A stretch of DNA of 64,000 nt from Favolaschia claudopus (GCA_037176885.1 JAWWNJ010000008.1:124001-188000); one strand, 5' to 3'; shown: positions 33,372 to 45,262, counted from the stretch's first letter. Notes: a model not told the origin generated them from the sequence alone. A program made the numbers and translations.

Positions 33372-36300
33372 CCGTCCCGACATCGTACCAGATCCAGGAA
33401 AGTGTATGGGACCCCTCACCGGCCGCCACACCCGCCGCTCGAGCCACTCCGCCCTCGATGATGGCGCCGCCCAGCTCCGCCCAGTGTTCGTTCTCAGCCT
33501 TCTCCTCGTTCGTCAGCGCCCGTTCATTGAGGGCGCGGACGTCATCATCCCTCAGGACTCGCAGCTTCTCTTCCCAGGCTCCATGCCCACGCAGCGCGAG
33601 CAACGCCGCTCGAGCGTAACGATAACGAAGTTTGGCAATGTGAATCCGGATGTTAATGAGACGTAACATCCCCTGGCCCCTCGTCAGCAGGAATTGCCCC
33701 GTGAAATTGCGGATTTTGAAACGATTTGTCATCGTTCTCGTCCGCAACCCCTTCCGCACACCTTCCAGCGCCTCACCAGCCTCCCCCTCGCGCATCCGAG
33801 CCTCCACCTCAGCCAAACCCGCTGCGCACACCCGGTCCCTCACCTCCGCCTCCTCGATCTCCGAGGGTAGGAAAAGGCGAGTCTGCTCAGGCAGCTCCTC
33901 GCCGTGCCCGTCGTACACGGCTTTTTGAGCGACTGACAGGGCGGTGCGCACAGCCGGCATATACACGCGCTGTAACTGACGGAATCGGCGAATCTGCCTC
34001 AGCAACGTCGTTCGCCGCTTCGTGAATCCCAAGCTCTGAGTTGCTGTCGGCTCCTTCAACGCGCGGACATCCACGGTGAGTTTACGTCTGACGAATTTCA
34101 GCTGTGCTGACAGTCCCAGCGAACGCAAGACCTACTGTGTTTGCTCGATTTCCAAACCCAAGCTAAGGAACGCACCGGGGGTGTGCTCAGGCTCTACCTC
34201 GGCCCCTCCACCCGTGCAAACAAACTCTTCCGACGCTATTTCCAGCTGGATCTCCCGTAACGATTTCTCTGCACGACAGTAAGCGTCGTTCTCTGTCGCC
34301 GGACGGACAGGCGCTCACCTTTCCCCTCATCTTCGACCTCGAAAGGCGAATCATCCGCCGTCGTATGCTGCGTGGATTCCCACCGCTCTACCCACGCTCG
34401 CCATTCCCTCACCTCCTCCGGCCGCTCTGCCTCCAGCCCCTCCGTAAACGCCTCAAACGACGTCGCGTGTGCAGTGCCGTCTTTGATAGCGACCGCTAAC
34501 CGATGTAACAGCACACGATCTACATGCAATATCATCGTCAGTCCAACTTAAATCATAAAGCAGGAAGGAAAGAACACTTACGCATCGCCAAAAGTCGATC
34601 GTAATTATGAAACCCGAATATATCTTCCAGAGTTATGGCGCGATTCGCCTGCGACATCAGTCGCGTCGAACCCGCCGCGCCGTTCGTCATATCCCAATTC
34701 TGCTCTATCCCCTCCCCGTGCGATCTCCCTGCCCCGGGCATCCAATGGAAAGAATAAGGTGAGTGACATTTTCTCTTGTGGGCGGGGAGATGGAAATTGG
34801 GCACTTTCCACCACACGTTCGCAGGGCGAACGGTGGGGCGAATCGAAGAAGGCAGCGATGACATGCGTGCCCAGAAATGCAGAGCATACTGGCACGCAAT
34901 GTCATATGAGATGATCAGGTACAGTAAAGTGATCTGGAAGATGCTGGATATGAGCACGAAGTCGACGTTGCATTGTCTGAACGCAAACTCGTTAGCCAGC
35001 ACCAATAAAAGCGAAGCCTCGTCCTCACCTTTCCCCGACCTGCAAGTCGCCGATTCCGTTCGCCCGCCACATGTTATGTCTCCCACAAGTGACCCCCACA
35101 ACACCCGTCGCCCGCAATCCCTTGGTCCGTTTTGAGTTCGCCAGGAACATAGCTTGAAATCCGGAGCAGTTCGACAACTCCTCCTCGTTTGCGTGCTTCG
35201 CGACATGTTCGTTGTATCCGTCTGACCCGTAGCGCTGACAAAAATACCCCCACCCGTCCCCAAGGACTGGATCCAAGGCCTCCGAGGAGACCTGTCGATT
35301 GGAGAGCCGAAAATTTGCGTCGACCGCAAGGAAGATAAAGTAAAGGAATCTATCGCATCATCAATACAACACAATCTCCGCGTATTCCATACTCAATACT
35401 CACTTGTAAACCGGATCGATGTTCTCCCACCCTTCAGGCAAGTTCCACCCGGGCTGGGGACAGGCTCGACATGGCAGCACCAGCTCACCGCGTCCCGTAC
35501 CCATAACGCCGTCCTCAAAATATCCCCGCTTCCCTCGCTTGAAACGCTTTACCTCCCTCCACTGCCGTATGATGTGCATAAAAGGTCGCCGCCGATCCTA
35601 TAAAAAATTCGTCAGCATCCAGCTGTACCCTCCAAATGTATCCGCGTACCGGCGGTGCGTCAAGCCCGTCGTGATTCGTACATTTCTCCAGTCCACGCAC
35701 AAAGTGATATGCGGAGACCTTCCCCATGCAGTTGAGCGTTTGGAACGACTTCAAGACGCGAAAAGTGGCGCAGGTGTTCGGGACGTCAACTGTCGCCGGC
35801 CACCAGCACGCTCGCATCAACTGCACGCGTCGAAGCTCCGCCGGATCCTCCCCCACCTCGCAGCCGCAAAAGTCCACATTGATCTCGTGGACGCCTGTAA
35901 GATCATACAACACGAAATCGTGCGCGGCGGACTCCCTGAAGGGGCAAACGACGCCCGGCGGATGCCCAAGCTGGACCCGCAGTCCCAGAATCTGCAGCCA
36001 CCTGCGATTGCGCACGAAATGGGTTCCCGTCCAACGCTGATCGTCTCACGCCGTCAGCGACATGATGAGCATGACATTGTGAGTCCTCACCTCCACAAAA
36101 TGAGTAGGGTGTTGCCTGTGAACGAGAACGATGCACTCGGAGCAGTACATTACCTCCCCAGCACAGGCCTGATCCGCACAGCGCCACTCAGGCGTCCCAT
36201 CGCACTCCCGCTGCGGGCACTCTCGCCGACGATCAAGACAGCCGGATCCGCCGCATCGAGCGTAGACCTTGGGGGAGCCGCGACCCTCGCGGCGCAGCGC

Positions 36301-36719
36301 TTCTTGCAGATATTCGTCCACTTTTGGCCACCATCGTTTCATAGGCCGGTCCTAGCGGTATACTGATCGGTTTTTGCAGCAGAGTAAGACGCGTACAAAC
36401 TCACCCAAGTCGTGTTGCGTGCTGCTTTCGGAACCACCACAGTAATGCCGTCTTCGCTGGGATCTGCAGGCCGTGATTCGAGAGAGTTGTCGCCAAGCTG
36501 ATAGGAGAAGTCTTCCGCGTTCCGCGCGGCCTGCGTTGCGGGGTCCTCTGCCCAAAAATTCTGCGCAGAGCCGCCCCCCCCGCTCGGGCCCGGATCGAGC
36601 GTTCCGTACCGCGTCCTAACTCGACGCTGATCGCGTGTCGTATGAGAAACCGACGACACCGTCCCGTGAGCGACCATCTGCGGCTTGCTGATGCGCTTCT
36701 TGTGTGACTGGGACGACAT
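33361..36719 (-). pseudogene. KDZ transposase of element B, main part, split by element C
   Basis: Start MSSQSHKKRISKPQ at 36719. Exon 1 has SSVSHTTRDQRRVRTRYG. Cysteine clusters CGGSGCLDRRRECPQRECDG and CADQACAGEVMYCSECIVLVH lie at about 36130-36270. CxC2 with INVDFCGCEVGEDPAE is near 35870. Core landmarks: FLAVDANFRLSNRQ (about 35310), CGRHNMWRANGIGDLQVGER (about 35060), SYDIACQYALHFW (about 34890), PNFHLPAHKRKC (about 34790) and GAGRSHGEGIEQNWD (about 34700), where the usual D-G-E-G is H-G-E-G and E-R is E-Q. Coiled-coil exons run to HTLSWIWYDVGTGEEE at the break. Without excision of C the frame would add PML and stop. The remaining 3' part is 15993-16464. The gene order and outward orientation match the other two elements. 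Confidence 0.9.
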
Positions 36720-36785
36720 GGCGAGAAGGAAAGGGAAAACGGGAAGCTGAGGGCGGGGGACACCGAGCGGGCACCGACTTTACTA

Positions 36786-37262
36786 TGAGAGGAGAAGATG
36801 AGAGGAATGCCGTAATACGGACCGGTGGCCGCATCAAGAAATACACAATCACAAAAGAGTCAAGACCTCTTCACGGCCCTTACCCACCCAATCCAATGCC
36901 TCCCGCCCAACCGCGTACCCGCCGTCGCAGCCCCAATATCCATCCGGTTAAGCTACGCTTTCTCCGATTTCACTGGGACGAGTATCTTTCCGCCAAAGAT
37001 CGCGGACGCGTCCGGGATTTCTACTCAAGGCTCACCGACAAATATTTCCATTACTTTGGACTCACTATGGTTCGAGAAGAGGGGGAGCTCCCACCCACGG
37101 ACGTCCTGACGTTGTCTGAAGAGGAACTGCAGAAGCACATAGCGCTCATGCGCGCCGTGGAAAAGGTAAAGTCAGCACGCTTCCGCCTTTGAGCGTCATT
37201 CACACGTTCTGCAGACTCTTGCAAACTGGTATCGCCAGAGCGATGGCATTTGGATGCCCTAG
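36786..37262 (+). CDS. Solo X-family N-terminal protein in element B
   Basis: Two exons, stop 37260-37262. The body reads NIHPVKLRFLRFHWDEYLSA, RGRVRDFYSRLTDKYFHYFG and LSEEELQKHIALMRAVEK, then after an intron (37167-37214) TLANWYRQSDGIWMP. The FH..Y..(R/K)..FY..L..KY...YG..(W)Y arrangement is that of the first domain of X1-X3, but no later X domains follow. The start is uncertain: Met at 36786 or 36897. It is divergent from the B transposase, with starts under 200 bp apart, so they may share a promoter. It could be a truncated X copy or a real short family member. Confidence 0.55.
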
Positions 37263-37494
37263 CCACACGTACATTTGTATCTCAACTCCCCCCTTCAAAC
37301 AATCCTACCCGTAGCTTCCGTTTCGGTACAATCACATTTTTTAGTATTTTCAAAATAACTCTTTCAATCACATCTTCTGGTATTTTGTCTTCCACTCAAT
37401 CTCAAGCAAGACCGATGCAAGATCATTTTTGAAGGCGGGAACAACAACACGATGAACAACACGATGAAATACATGCAGTAAGGTACGCTCGCAA

Positions 37495-38136
37495 TCAATT
37501 TGGCAACAACCCCTTGCGCGCCGCCACGCGGCGGGCCGTGCGCGCCTTCTCCTCCGCCATGCGAGTCTGGATACGGGCCTTCTCCTCCGCAGAGCGACGA
37601 AGGATCTGAGCCCTCGCGGGGGACTTCTCGATCTGTGCCTGCAACCAGTCTGGGCGAGAAATTGCAGTGTAGGGGAAGAAGTGGCGAACGACGCCCTGAA
37701 GATGAGCATCGACACTTTCGTCGTCAGGGGGGGAGTTTTCACGATCTTGGGCCGAAGTCGCGCGGGAAGGAATCAGATGTTTCAAGTTCTCCGAGATGGC
37801 GTCGCGAAGGACACCGCCGACGTCCGACTCCTTCTGACGAGCGGGGGACTTGACAAGTTGGTCTAGTAACGAAAGTCAGTTCCTCAGCAAATCTGTGTCG
37901 CGCTGTTGAGACTCACCTTGCAACACCAACGCTCCTTCGGCGTCCAAAACCCAAGGATTGGACTCCGACGACCCGCGGAATTGTCGCATCTTAGCGCGAG
38001 CCCAGGCGTCTGAAGCGGCTGCGCGGTTGGAAGTGTCTGGAGAGGCAGGAGTGAGAAGGAGGTGAGTGGGGGAATGAGCATCTCACGCACCAGACAGCGG
38101 TTTCCGTTTTTTCGCCGTCTTCTTGTTGGTATTCAT
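37495..38136 (-). CDS. Hypothetical protein H3 of element B
   Basis: Three exons. MNTNKKTAKKRKPLSGA start at 38136, then SNRAAASDAWARAKMRQFRG and NPWVLDAEGALVLQ (about 37915-38040), then LRDAISENLKHLIPSRAT and VVRHFFPYTAISRPDWLQAQ, ending in an Arg/Lys/Glu/Ala helix (EEKARIQTRMAEEKARTARR) with stop 37495-37497. No domain recognised. The basic C-terminal helix suggests coiled coil or nucleic-acid contact, by inference only. Confidence 0.5.
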
Positions 38137-39082
38137 GGTGGTGAGAAGCAGAAAACCGAAGGCGATGCGCCAAGCGCTGATCGACGATCACAGTAGTTCC
38201 GCCAACAATTTCCCCGATCCGGCGATGGACGCCCCAAGATTCACCAACTTCATTTGGTTTCGGAGCCTATACAGTGGACCACGAGAGAGTTGCGGCGACC
38301 TACGGAACCACATTGTATAGGTAACAAATGCCGACTCACTGGAGGTCCAAACCCAATACAAAACACTTCGCCCAAAATTTAAGTTGCATTATAGTCATAG
38401 TGGTTGTGAGCTTCAATTGCACGCAAACGTCCTGAGATGCAAGAGACAGTGGCTCCCCCGCCGTTACTCCCCTTCGTCAGTTCTGCCTCAACGAGTCTTG
38501 CCGACAGGGCTTATTTTGAGTTGGTTATTATGACTTTGTGCCAAAATAGCCCATCGACCGATCTGAGGGAGATTTTGTGTTAGCTGAGGGTTGTAAAGGG
38601 GTAGAAATCGTATGGAGCGATTCTTCAACACTACAAGATTGTAAGGTCCTTAATTCGAGACGGCCGACGCACGGCAGGTGAAGATATAATGCGAGAAAGA
38701 TAGAGTCGCGCACTCACAGGTCAGTTTGTCAAAAAAGGATTGCAAAATGCAAGGCCACCAGTGCCGCTGGAGTGTTGAGAGTGCTATAGGAGAGTGTTGG
38801 GGAACGTATGGTTGTAATCGACCAAGAAAAACCGCGAGTATAGATGGGCGACGTGAGTGTTGGGAGCGGCGATTGGATTCCAGTGTCAGACTAAGGCGAC
38901 TGAAGCAGCGAAAATATGTTCCCAAAATAAAATTTGTAAATGTTGTATAAAACGATTCAGAGAGGTGGGAGGATGATATCGAGACCCACACGAAGGTCAT
39001 TGGGGCGTCCAGAAGCGAAGGGAGAAGAGAAAAGAGGAAGTCAAGGGCTTGACGTCACCTCATTATGCTCAATAAGGCTAAT
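38137..39082. other. No supported gene
   Basis: Spacer in element B between H3 and a short tandem repeat. Only short frames without resemblance. Confidence 0.45.
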
Positions 39083-39167
39083 CTACATCAAGCGCCCGCA
39101 GCGATAATGACAAGCGCTGGTTGATTACATCAAGCGCCCGGAGTGATAAGGACAAGCGCTGGCAGAT
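39083..39167 (+). repeat. Two tandem copies of a 43-bp unit
   Basis: Unit ACATCAAGCGCCCGCAGCGA..GACAAGCGCTGG..GATT at 39083 and 39126, with a few differences. Each unit contains AAGCGC / GCGCTT-like inverted words. It lies upstream of R2. Confidence 0.7.
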
Positions 39168-39231
39168 TACCCATTTCGGGGTGTTTGCCCGGCCAAAGTG
39201 TCCGATCACAGCTTGTCTCCTCATCCATCCC

Positions 39232-39694
39232 ATGCCTTGCTCCGCTCTTGAGCGATGCGTCGACGAGGAACACCGACACATGCGCCGCTTGGCCTCGTAC
39301 CGCAAGTATCGTCGCTCGTGGGTGAGCCTCTTCTCATTCCTCAGTCGGATACTAATAACCAGACGCGTAGTCATTTGGAGGTGTCGCGGCAGAAAGGGCG
39401 GGAAAGAATGGCTAGGCTCCGCGCAAAGCAAACGGAGGAACAACGCCAGAAGCACCGGGAAGCTCAGCAACGATACCGAGAGAAGTAAGACTCGTACTAT
39501 GGCTTTGAGGAGAAAGTCGATTGAATACGCATAGATATCGGGAAACTATTGCCCACCGCGCGAGACGCGCTCTTGTCAAGAAGAATGCGGCGGCAGGTAA
39601 AGAGACGAAGTTACGCCCGAAGGCACGCCAGTATTGGTCGGATATCGAGTTAATGACGTCCGAATCGGAGTCGGAGGGCGGCGACGAGTGGTAA
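39232..39694 (+). CDS. Small basic protein R2 of element B
   Basis: Three exons. MPCSALERCVDEEHRHMRRL and SYRKYRRS (39232-39318), intron, HLEVSRQKGRERMARLRAK and QTEEQRQKHREAQQRYREK (to 39487), intron, YRETIAHRARRALVKKNAAA, PKARQYWSD and an acidic end SESESEGGDEW, stop 39692-39694. This is the most typical member of the R family here: alternating basic and acidic residues predicted to form long helices with an acidic tail. I know many mushroom proteins like it, but none with known function. Confidence 0.65.
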
Positions 39695-40504
39695 ATTAGG
39701 AAGTATTATTTGCAGGTATAGAATTTTGTGTACTCTCCGGGCCTAATGACACCCCGATCCCGCCTCTTCCTGCTGTTCCCATTCAGTCCATCTCCTACGC
39801 CGGCCACCCTCGCGGTCTTGGACTGGGGGTTTCTCCCCACGTTCCTCTTCCCCACTCGCCCGAGCCACCCCATTCTGCCGCAGCTCGCGAATCACCCCAA
39901 GCGGGCCCAGGATCACCCCAAGCGGGCCCAGGTGAAGTTGCCTCTCGAGTAGGCGATCCCGAGTCGCTTCCCCAGCCGCCACCACCCCAGCCGTTCGCCC
40001 GCCATTCGTAGTCGCGGGGTTCGTAGGGGGAATTGGCAATCCAAGCTCGGTAGCGCTTGGGCGACGAAGCGGCTGACCGTAAATGCGCAACAGCGCGAGA
40101 ACAGGCTTTATGCAGATTCAGTTTATTTCTTCTTCCTTTCTGAGATTGTCTTTCGTACCTGTGTTAGCCGCGTACCACCCCAGCAGGAACTGGTCCGCTC
40201 GCCCCCCAATCAGATAGCCCGGCTGCTTCCGCAAGCCATCGCGAGAGGTTATGATTCGCGTGCATTCGGCGAAACTCTCGCGTTCTGTGAAAGAGTCAGT
40301 AAATGACGCGGAGGGCAGACGCGTCTCGATGCACCGGCGGCAGATTTTGGGAGGACAAGCGACCAGTTGGTCGACATGACATGCGCTCCGAAGTGTGATT
40401 GGAGGGGTGCAAAATTTGAGGATCCACGTGGCGCACTCACGCTGCATCAAAAACGGATCCAATAGCTTGGCCTTGCCTCTCGTCCCATCTCTTTCTCCTC
40501 CCCC
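39695..40504. other. Uncertain region of element B
   Basis: Includes a 20-bp direct repeat (ATCACCCCAAGCGGGCCCAG, near 39891 and 39911). A minus-strand frame (40118-40462) has two C-x2-C-like pairs (CPPKICRRC) and ESFAECTRIITSRDG, faintly like the end of V proteins. I cannot support a gene firmly. Confidence 0.35.
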
Positions 40505-41772
40505 ATGTCATCCAAGCCCACCCCCACCAACATTGCCGCCGCCGACATCATTCGCGATATTCGTGGGGGCGGGAGGGACCCCAGATATTACTGTCTGCCT
40601 CCAAATCGAGGGAAGGGCAAGGCGCGGCGGAGGCCCTCTGCGAGATACCCCTACTATCTGGTAACTCAAGGCTTCGCGGTCGGGATTTTTGATGAGTGGT
40701 GTGTCCCTTTTTCTATTGGTGCGGGGCGGCACTGATCCGCCGGCAGGCTGGAGGTCAAGGCGAGTATTACGGGCTTCGCCGACAGCAGCTATCGCGGCTG
40801 CGATTCGATCGAAGACGCCATCGAGGCTTGGCAAACGATGTGTCGATGGGGAGTCCACCCGCATGCCGTCGACCCAGCCTACGCCGACGGCGCTGTGATC
40901 GAGCCCGCTGCCCCCGTCGCTGAATCTGCGCCCTCTTCGCCGTCGAATTTATTGTGCCGCCGCCGACATCATTCGCGATATTCGTGGGGGCGGGAGGGAC
41001 CCCAGATATTACTGTCTGCCTCCAAATCGAGGGAAGGGCAAGGCGCGGCGGAGGCCCTCTGCGAGATACCCCTACTATCTGGTAACTCAAGGCTTCGCGG
41101 TCGGGATTTTTGATGAGTGGTGTGTCCCTTTTTCTATTGGTGCGGGGCGGCACTGATCCGCCGGCAGGCTGGAGGTCAAGGCGAGTATTACGGGCTTCGC
41201 CGACAGCAGCTATCGCGGCTGCGATTCGATCGAAGACGCCATCGAGGCTTGGCAAACGATGTGTCGATGGGGAGTCCACCCGCATGCCGTCGACCCAGCC
41301 TACGCCGACGGCGCTGTGATCGAGCCCGCTGCCCCCGTCGCTGAATCTGCGCCCTCTTCGCCGTCGAATTTATTGTGCGTGCGTCCTTTGTGTTCCTAAA
41401 TGCTGTAACTGACATGTCTTGACAGACACATTCCAAACATCGCCTCTCGCTCCCCACCCCCTGTTCCTTCTCGCTGCCCGCCACCCAGTCCCAGTCGTCG
41501 CAAGGCCGCCGCGAGCTCGGGAGGCGGGTTGATGAGCTTCGCTATTCACGGCGAGGGGATCGTGTCGGGAAGCGCGTACGTTGTTTCTTGCGGCTCAGAG
41601 CTTGCATTTTCATTGACATTTTTTATCTAGTTCGCGCACACAGGAGCGGTACCTTGCGATGCTGAGGCGTGGGGAAGAGCCGGAGGTGTTGTTGACCCGG
41701 AGTTTCGCAGCGGCTTCACTGTTTGCGGTTGGAGACGAGGAGGTGGCGCAGGAGGTAGAGGAAGAGGGATAG
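40505..41772 (+). CDS. Viroplasmin-like protein V4 of element B, with an internal 421-bp duplication
   Basis: Start MSSKPTPTNIAAADIIRDI at 40505. Exon 1 ends PYYLVTQGFAVGIFDEW; after a 47-bp-class intron comes LEVKASITGFADSSYRGCDS and IEDAIEAWQTM, completing a viroplasmin/RNase H1-N-like module. A perfect tandem duplication (40534-40957 and 40955-41378) repeats exon 1's end, the intron and exon 2. 421 is not a multiple of three, so reading through both copies breaks the frame. Splicing from the exon 1 donor of copy 1 to the exon 2 acceptor of copy 2 would give a normal product. Downstream exons: HIPNIASRSPPPVPS..FAIHGEGIVSGSA and SRTQERYLAMLRRGEEPEVL..VEEEG, stop near 41770. That last block parallels the end of V1. 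Confidence 0.65.
40534..40957 (+). repeat. Tandem duplication in V4, copy 1
   Basis: Offset of exactly 421 bp to copy 2 (40955-41378), with TGC shared at the junction. I find no difference between the copies by eye, so the event is recent or is an assembly artefact. Confidence 0.9.
40955..41378 (+). repeat. Tandem duplication in V4, copy 2
   Basis: Second copy of the 421-bp unit, continuing into the unique 3' part of V4. Confidence 0.9.
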
Positions 41773-41977
41773 ATAGAGGATTACAATATTTTTCTTTTGC
41801 GAATGTATGCTGCGGTATTCGGGCGGGTGATAGGCCCCACCCCAAATAAAAACTTTGTGGGCCAAAGTGCGACAGATTTCGCCGAATGTGAATGATTTGG
41901 TGATGAGACGCGAGGAGGCGACGCGGTTTCACGTGCTTTTTGTTTGCTCCTCCATCTTTGCTTGACATCTTCGCGCT

Positions 41978-44525
41978 ATGCCTCGCGCCGGTACCGCTGA
42001 AAAAAGACGAAAACGGGCAGGGAAAAAGCCCGCGAAGCCTGGAAAAGTGGGCTGGGTGCATGGCACAAAGCTTGCCTTCTTCGAGGGGATGCGAGAAGAC
42101 TACATTGCAGCCCTCGAGACCAAGCGCCCAGGCAAGTTCTACACCGCGGCGGCGCACGCTTACTTGAAGAAGTATGGTTACAATACCCCCTGGGAGGGAG
42201 ATCTTGAGGAGGACGAAGAGGTTGCTGCCGACGTCGACCCTGATGAAGATGTCGACAGTCTCAGTCCTGAGGAGGGCGAGCTACGGGCAAAGTATCTTGC
42301 TGTGCTTCGCAGCAGGATCGGGGTTTGGTTTAATGGTCGGTATGGGGGGGGGAGTGCGCAAGCCGAAGGAGCCAAGGAGCTTCAAGAGGTTATTTGACAA
42401 GAAGGAGCTTGAGCCGCCCCCGCCAGTCAAGGCGCGCATACTCAATTATTATTCCCACCACTTCTACGCCGAACGCATCAAACCGCGCGTGGTGAGCCGT
42501 TTGGCGGCGCTGTCGCGCATGGATAACCCCCCCGCCGTAATCAAGGTGCGAAACCAGGTCACCAAGGAGGCTTGGCTCGCGGAGACGCCCGAATTTCGCG
42601 CCGAAGTGATGCAGGCGTTGGAGAAGGAGCACGAAGCTTCCAAGCAGGCCTACGAGACGGCTATGAGCGGCGACACGCCGTCTACGCCGGCTGAATACAA
42701 CGTGTGAGTGACTTGATGTATTGTATTGTGGGACATGGACCTTACCTGCATTGACCAGGGCATTGAGCAACGCCGCTTTCTACCTTCAACCGTTCGCAGA
42801 CGCCATCCATGACCGTTTCGGCATGAATGTGGCGATCATGCTTTGTGGACCTATCGCTGACCACGGCGGAAATATAGAAGTGAGAAGGTTAGTTTTTTAT
42901 GAAAAAGGGTCAACGACAAAGCGACTAATAAGTGAGGTTGGGACAGCGTTCACGCAGGGTTCTCAAACGGACTTGTGCCGAGAATTTGGACCGAGTATGA
43001 TCGTGCGGGGTTTGACAGTGCCCAGCGCAGCTTCGTGGCTTTCACGCACCAGTGCTTCAGTAAGATTTCGATGTATTGCGTGTATGGTACGACAATTGAC
43101 GGTTTGTATGCAGCCGAAGAAGAATGCCGGGCTAGAGCGCTCCCCGACGGTGACGGCTCTGGGGCTGGTATTGCGGCCACAGAGGAAGATGAGGACTCGC
43201 CCCCGCCTCAAGTCCTCGAGACCCACGCCGCCGAACCGACCGCGCACACATCACCGGCGAGCCCTAGCCGTGCGGTTACTCCCCCTCCTCCCACAACTAC
43301 TCCTCCTCCACTTCCCCCGAACACTCCTCCTCCGCTGCGTGACGAGCAAGGCCTGCGGATGCTGTCGGAACTCGACTACGTCGACTTCCCTCTGAGACTT
43401 CTAGAGCAGCAAGAGAAGACGGGTTTCGAGGTGGATCCAATGTGGCTTGGAGGCGATGCGTTCGACCCGCCAGTCGGTGTGTGGGAACGACGGGAGGTGG
43501 GGGCGTCATTGGCGGCGGAGATCGCGGCAATGGGACCAGGAGATGCATTGGAATATATGGACCGTTTGGGTCGAATGTCCGACGTATGCTTTGAGATGGA
43601 GAACATGTTGGCGGACACGAGGGGCGCAATAGCAGCGGGTGAGGGGTATGCTATGCCGCCGGTGGTGACGACCGCACCAGGAGGTCCTCCATCAAGCGAC
43701 GACGCGCGAGAGGGAAGACAAGACGAGCGGGGAGCGACGGGAGCGACGGCAAAACGTGATCGACCCGTGCCCAAACCAGCGTGGCGTGGAAGGCAGACCA
43801 CTCCGGAGGGTCCGTCTGCGGCGGATGCAGAGGAAAGAGGTCACGATGAGCCTACGGGCGAGGAAGGTGGTGATATGGAGAAGGGGACGGCCGGTGCGGT
43901 CAAGACGGTCGAGCCGGATGCAGGCGACGATGAGGAGGCGTGGGAGCACGACGACGAAGATAAATGGCCGGCGGAATTGACGAACGCGGTTGAGGCTTTC
44001 AAACGACTTAGAGAGCTAGGGGGAGGAGAGTGGGCGGCGTGCGTGCGTAACCTGGTGACATTGGAGAGAAAGAACGGGTTTGTTAGCAAGGGTGGGGTTG
44101 TCGCGCCGCAAGGGGGGAAGGACTCACGACCGATTGAGGTGCCAGCATGGATGAGTCGTGCACGGAAGTGGGAAAAAGAAGTGACTCTAACTTCCGTGGC
44201 GGGGCCAGCCTCGATCGCCAGCTCGTTTGCGGACCGATGGTGGATTTGGTGGAAACGCGGGCAGCCAGAGGAGCGAATACTGCCCGATGGGTCGCTGGAG
44301 AAAGCAGAAGTCGTATCTCTAGACGGGTGGGAGGATCTGGCGGAGATGACAGGAAAGAACGGCTTTTTGTTGTATGTGGGCGGATTGCTGTGGTGGGGAG
44401 AGGCGGTGAGCAAGAACAAGGAGCCAGCCCTGCTAGAGGACTGGAAGTTGGCGGTGAGGGAGGCTGCGTGTGTGCTGGCACTCGCGGTGAAGGCGAAAAT
44501 GAAGTGCGCACTTCTCCCGTCTTGA
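41978..44525 (+). CDS. X3 gene of element B, with a +1 frame change at a G9 tract
   Basis: Start MPRAGTAEKRRKRAGKKP at 41978. First domain LAFFEGMREDYIAALE, GKFYTAAAHAYLKKYGYNTP, RSRIGVWFNGRYGG. At nine Gs (42344-42352) the coding frame moves by one base; then VRKPKEPRSFKRLF, ARILNYYSHHFYAERIKPRV, TPEFRAEVMQALEKEHEASK, intron near 42705-42757, ALSNAAFYLQPFADAIHDRF, GPIADHGGNIEVR, SVHAGFSNGLVPRIWTEYD, intron, AAEEECRARALPDG. The long last exon (43113 on) has Pro/Thr-rich and acidic stretches, KWPAELTNAVEAFKRL, and RWWIWWKRGQPEERI..NGFLLYVGGLLWWGEAV, with stop at 44523-44525. A splice before this stop could add a basic tail to about 44706. Read toward the right end of B. Confidence 0.75.
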
Positions 44526-44706
44526 CGTGTGAACTGATAGAAGTTGGTATTTTAGCGCCGATGCCAGCAGCGTGCGGGTCGTCAGCAGCGTCGACAAGAG
44601 CAACAACGCGCGGCCCAAACGAACGCGAACGAGTTCGTCCGCCAACAAGGAGAACGTCGAAGGTGAAAGGTATGGCGATCGTTTTGGGAAGTCAATCAAA
44701 TATTGA

Positions 44707-45262
44707 TGTCAGTCTGTATTAGGCAACTGCGCAAACGCGCGAGAGCGGGGAATTGAGACGCGTACGGGCACTTGCGAGGCAAAGGAATGTAGAAGACGGG
44801 GGAGAATGCATTGAAGTTGAGTAGAGTAGGGTGGTTTATGTTTGTTTGGGTAGAGTACAGTGGTTTATGTGTTTGTTTTGGACGAGTGATTTTGCTTGAG
44901 ATTGGTGTGAAGAGACGCGATTTTACGGTGCGAGGGCCCCATTTAATCAAAAGGGAATATACAGGGATACATTGGGACGGGGGAATTGGAGGGAGGGGGG
45001 AGGAATATTGGAGGTCGATATATTGGGGGAGTGAAAGTACGAAGTCAGACGGGAATTGCCGACAACAAGGCGATTCATTGATGGATGGGATCACGGACAC
45101 CAAGCGGCAAGAGCCAAATTGATGGCGTTGGCTATCAGCGCACGTTTTGGGATTTAAAGTGCAATAAACAACAAACTGAAGGAATAATAGGCAATAATAG
45201 GCAATATATGGCTGGGAAAAGCGCCGGAAAAGCCCGAGAATAGCATTTCCCGGGCCTGCTAT
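44707..45262. other. Right subterminal region of element B, no gene
   Basis: Has a loose repeat of TGGTTTATGTTTGTTTGGGTAG near 44828 and 44868 and AATAATAGGC repeats at 45184-45205. Sequence just inside the right inverted repeat (CTCGGGC..TTCCGG..CCCAG..ATAT) resembles the equivalent stretch at the left end (15835-15870), so the end homology is longer than 127 bp but decayed. Confidence 0.55.
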
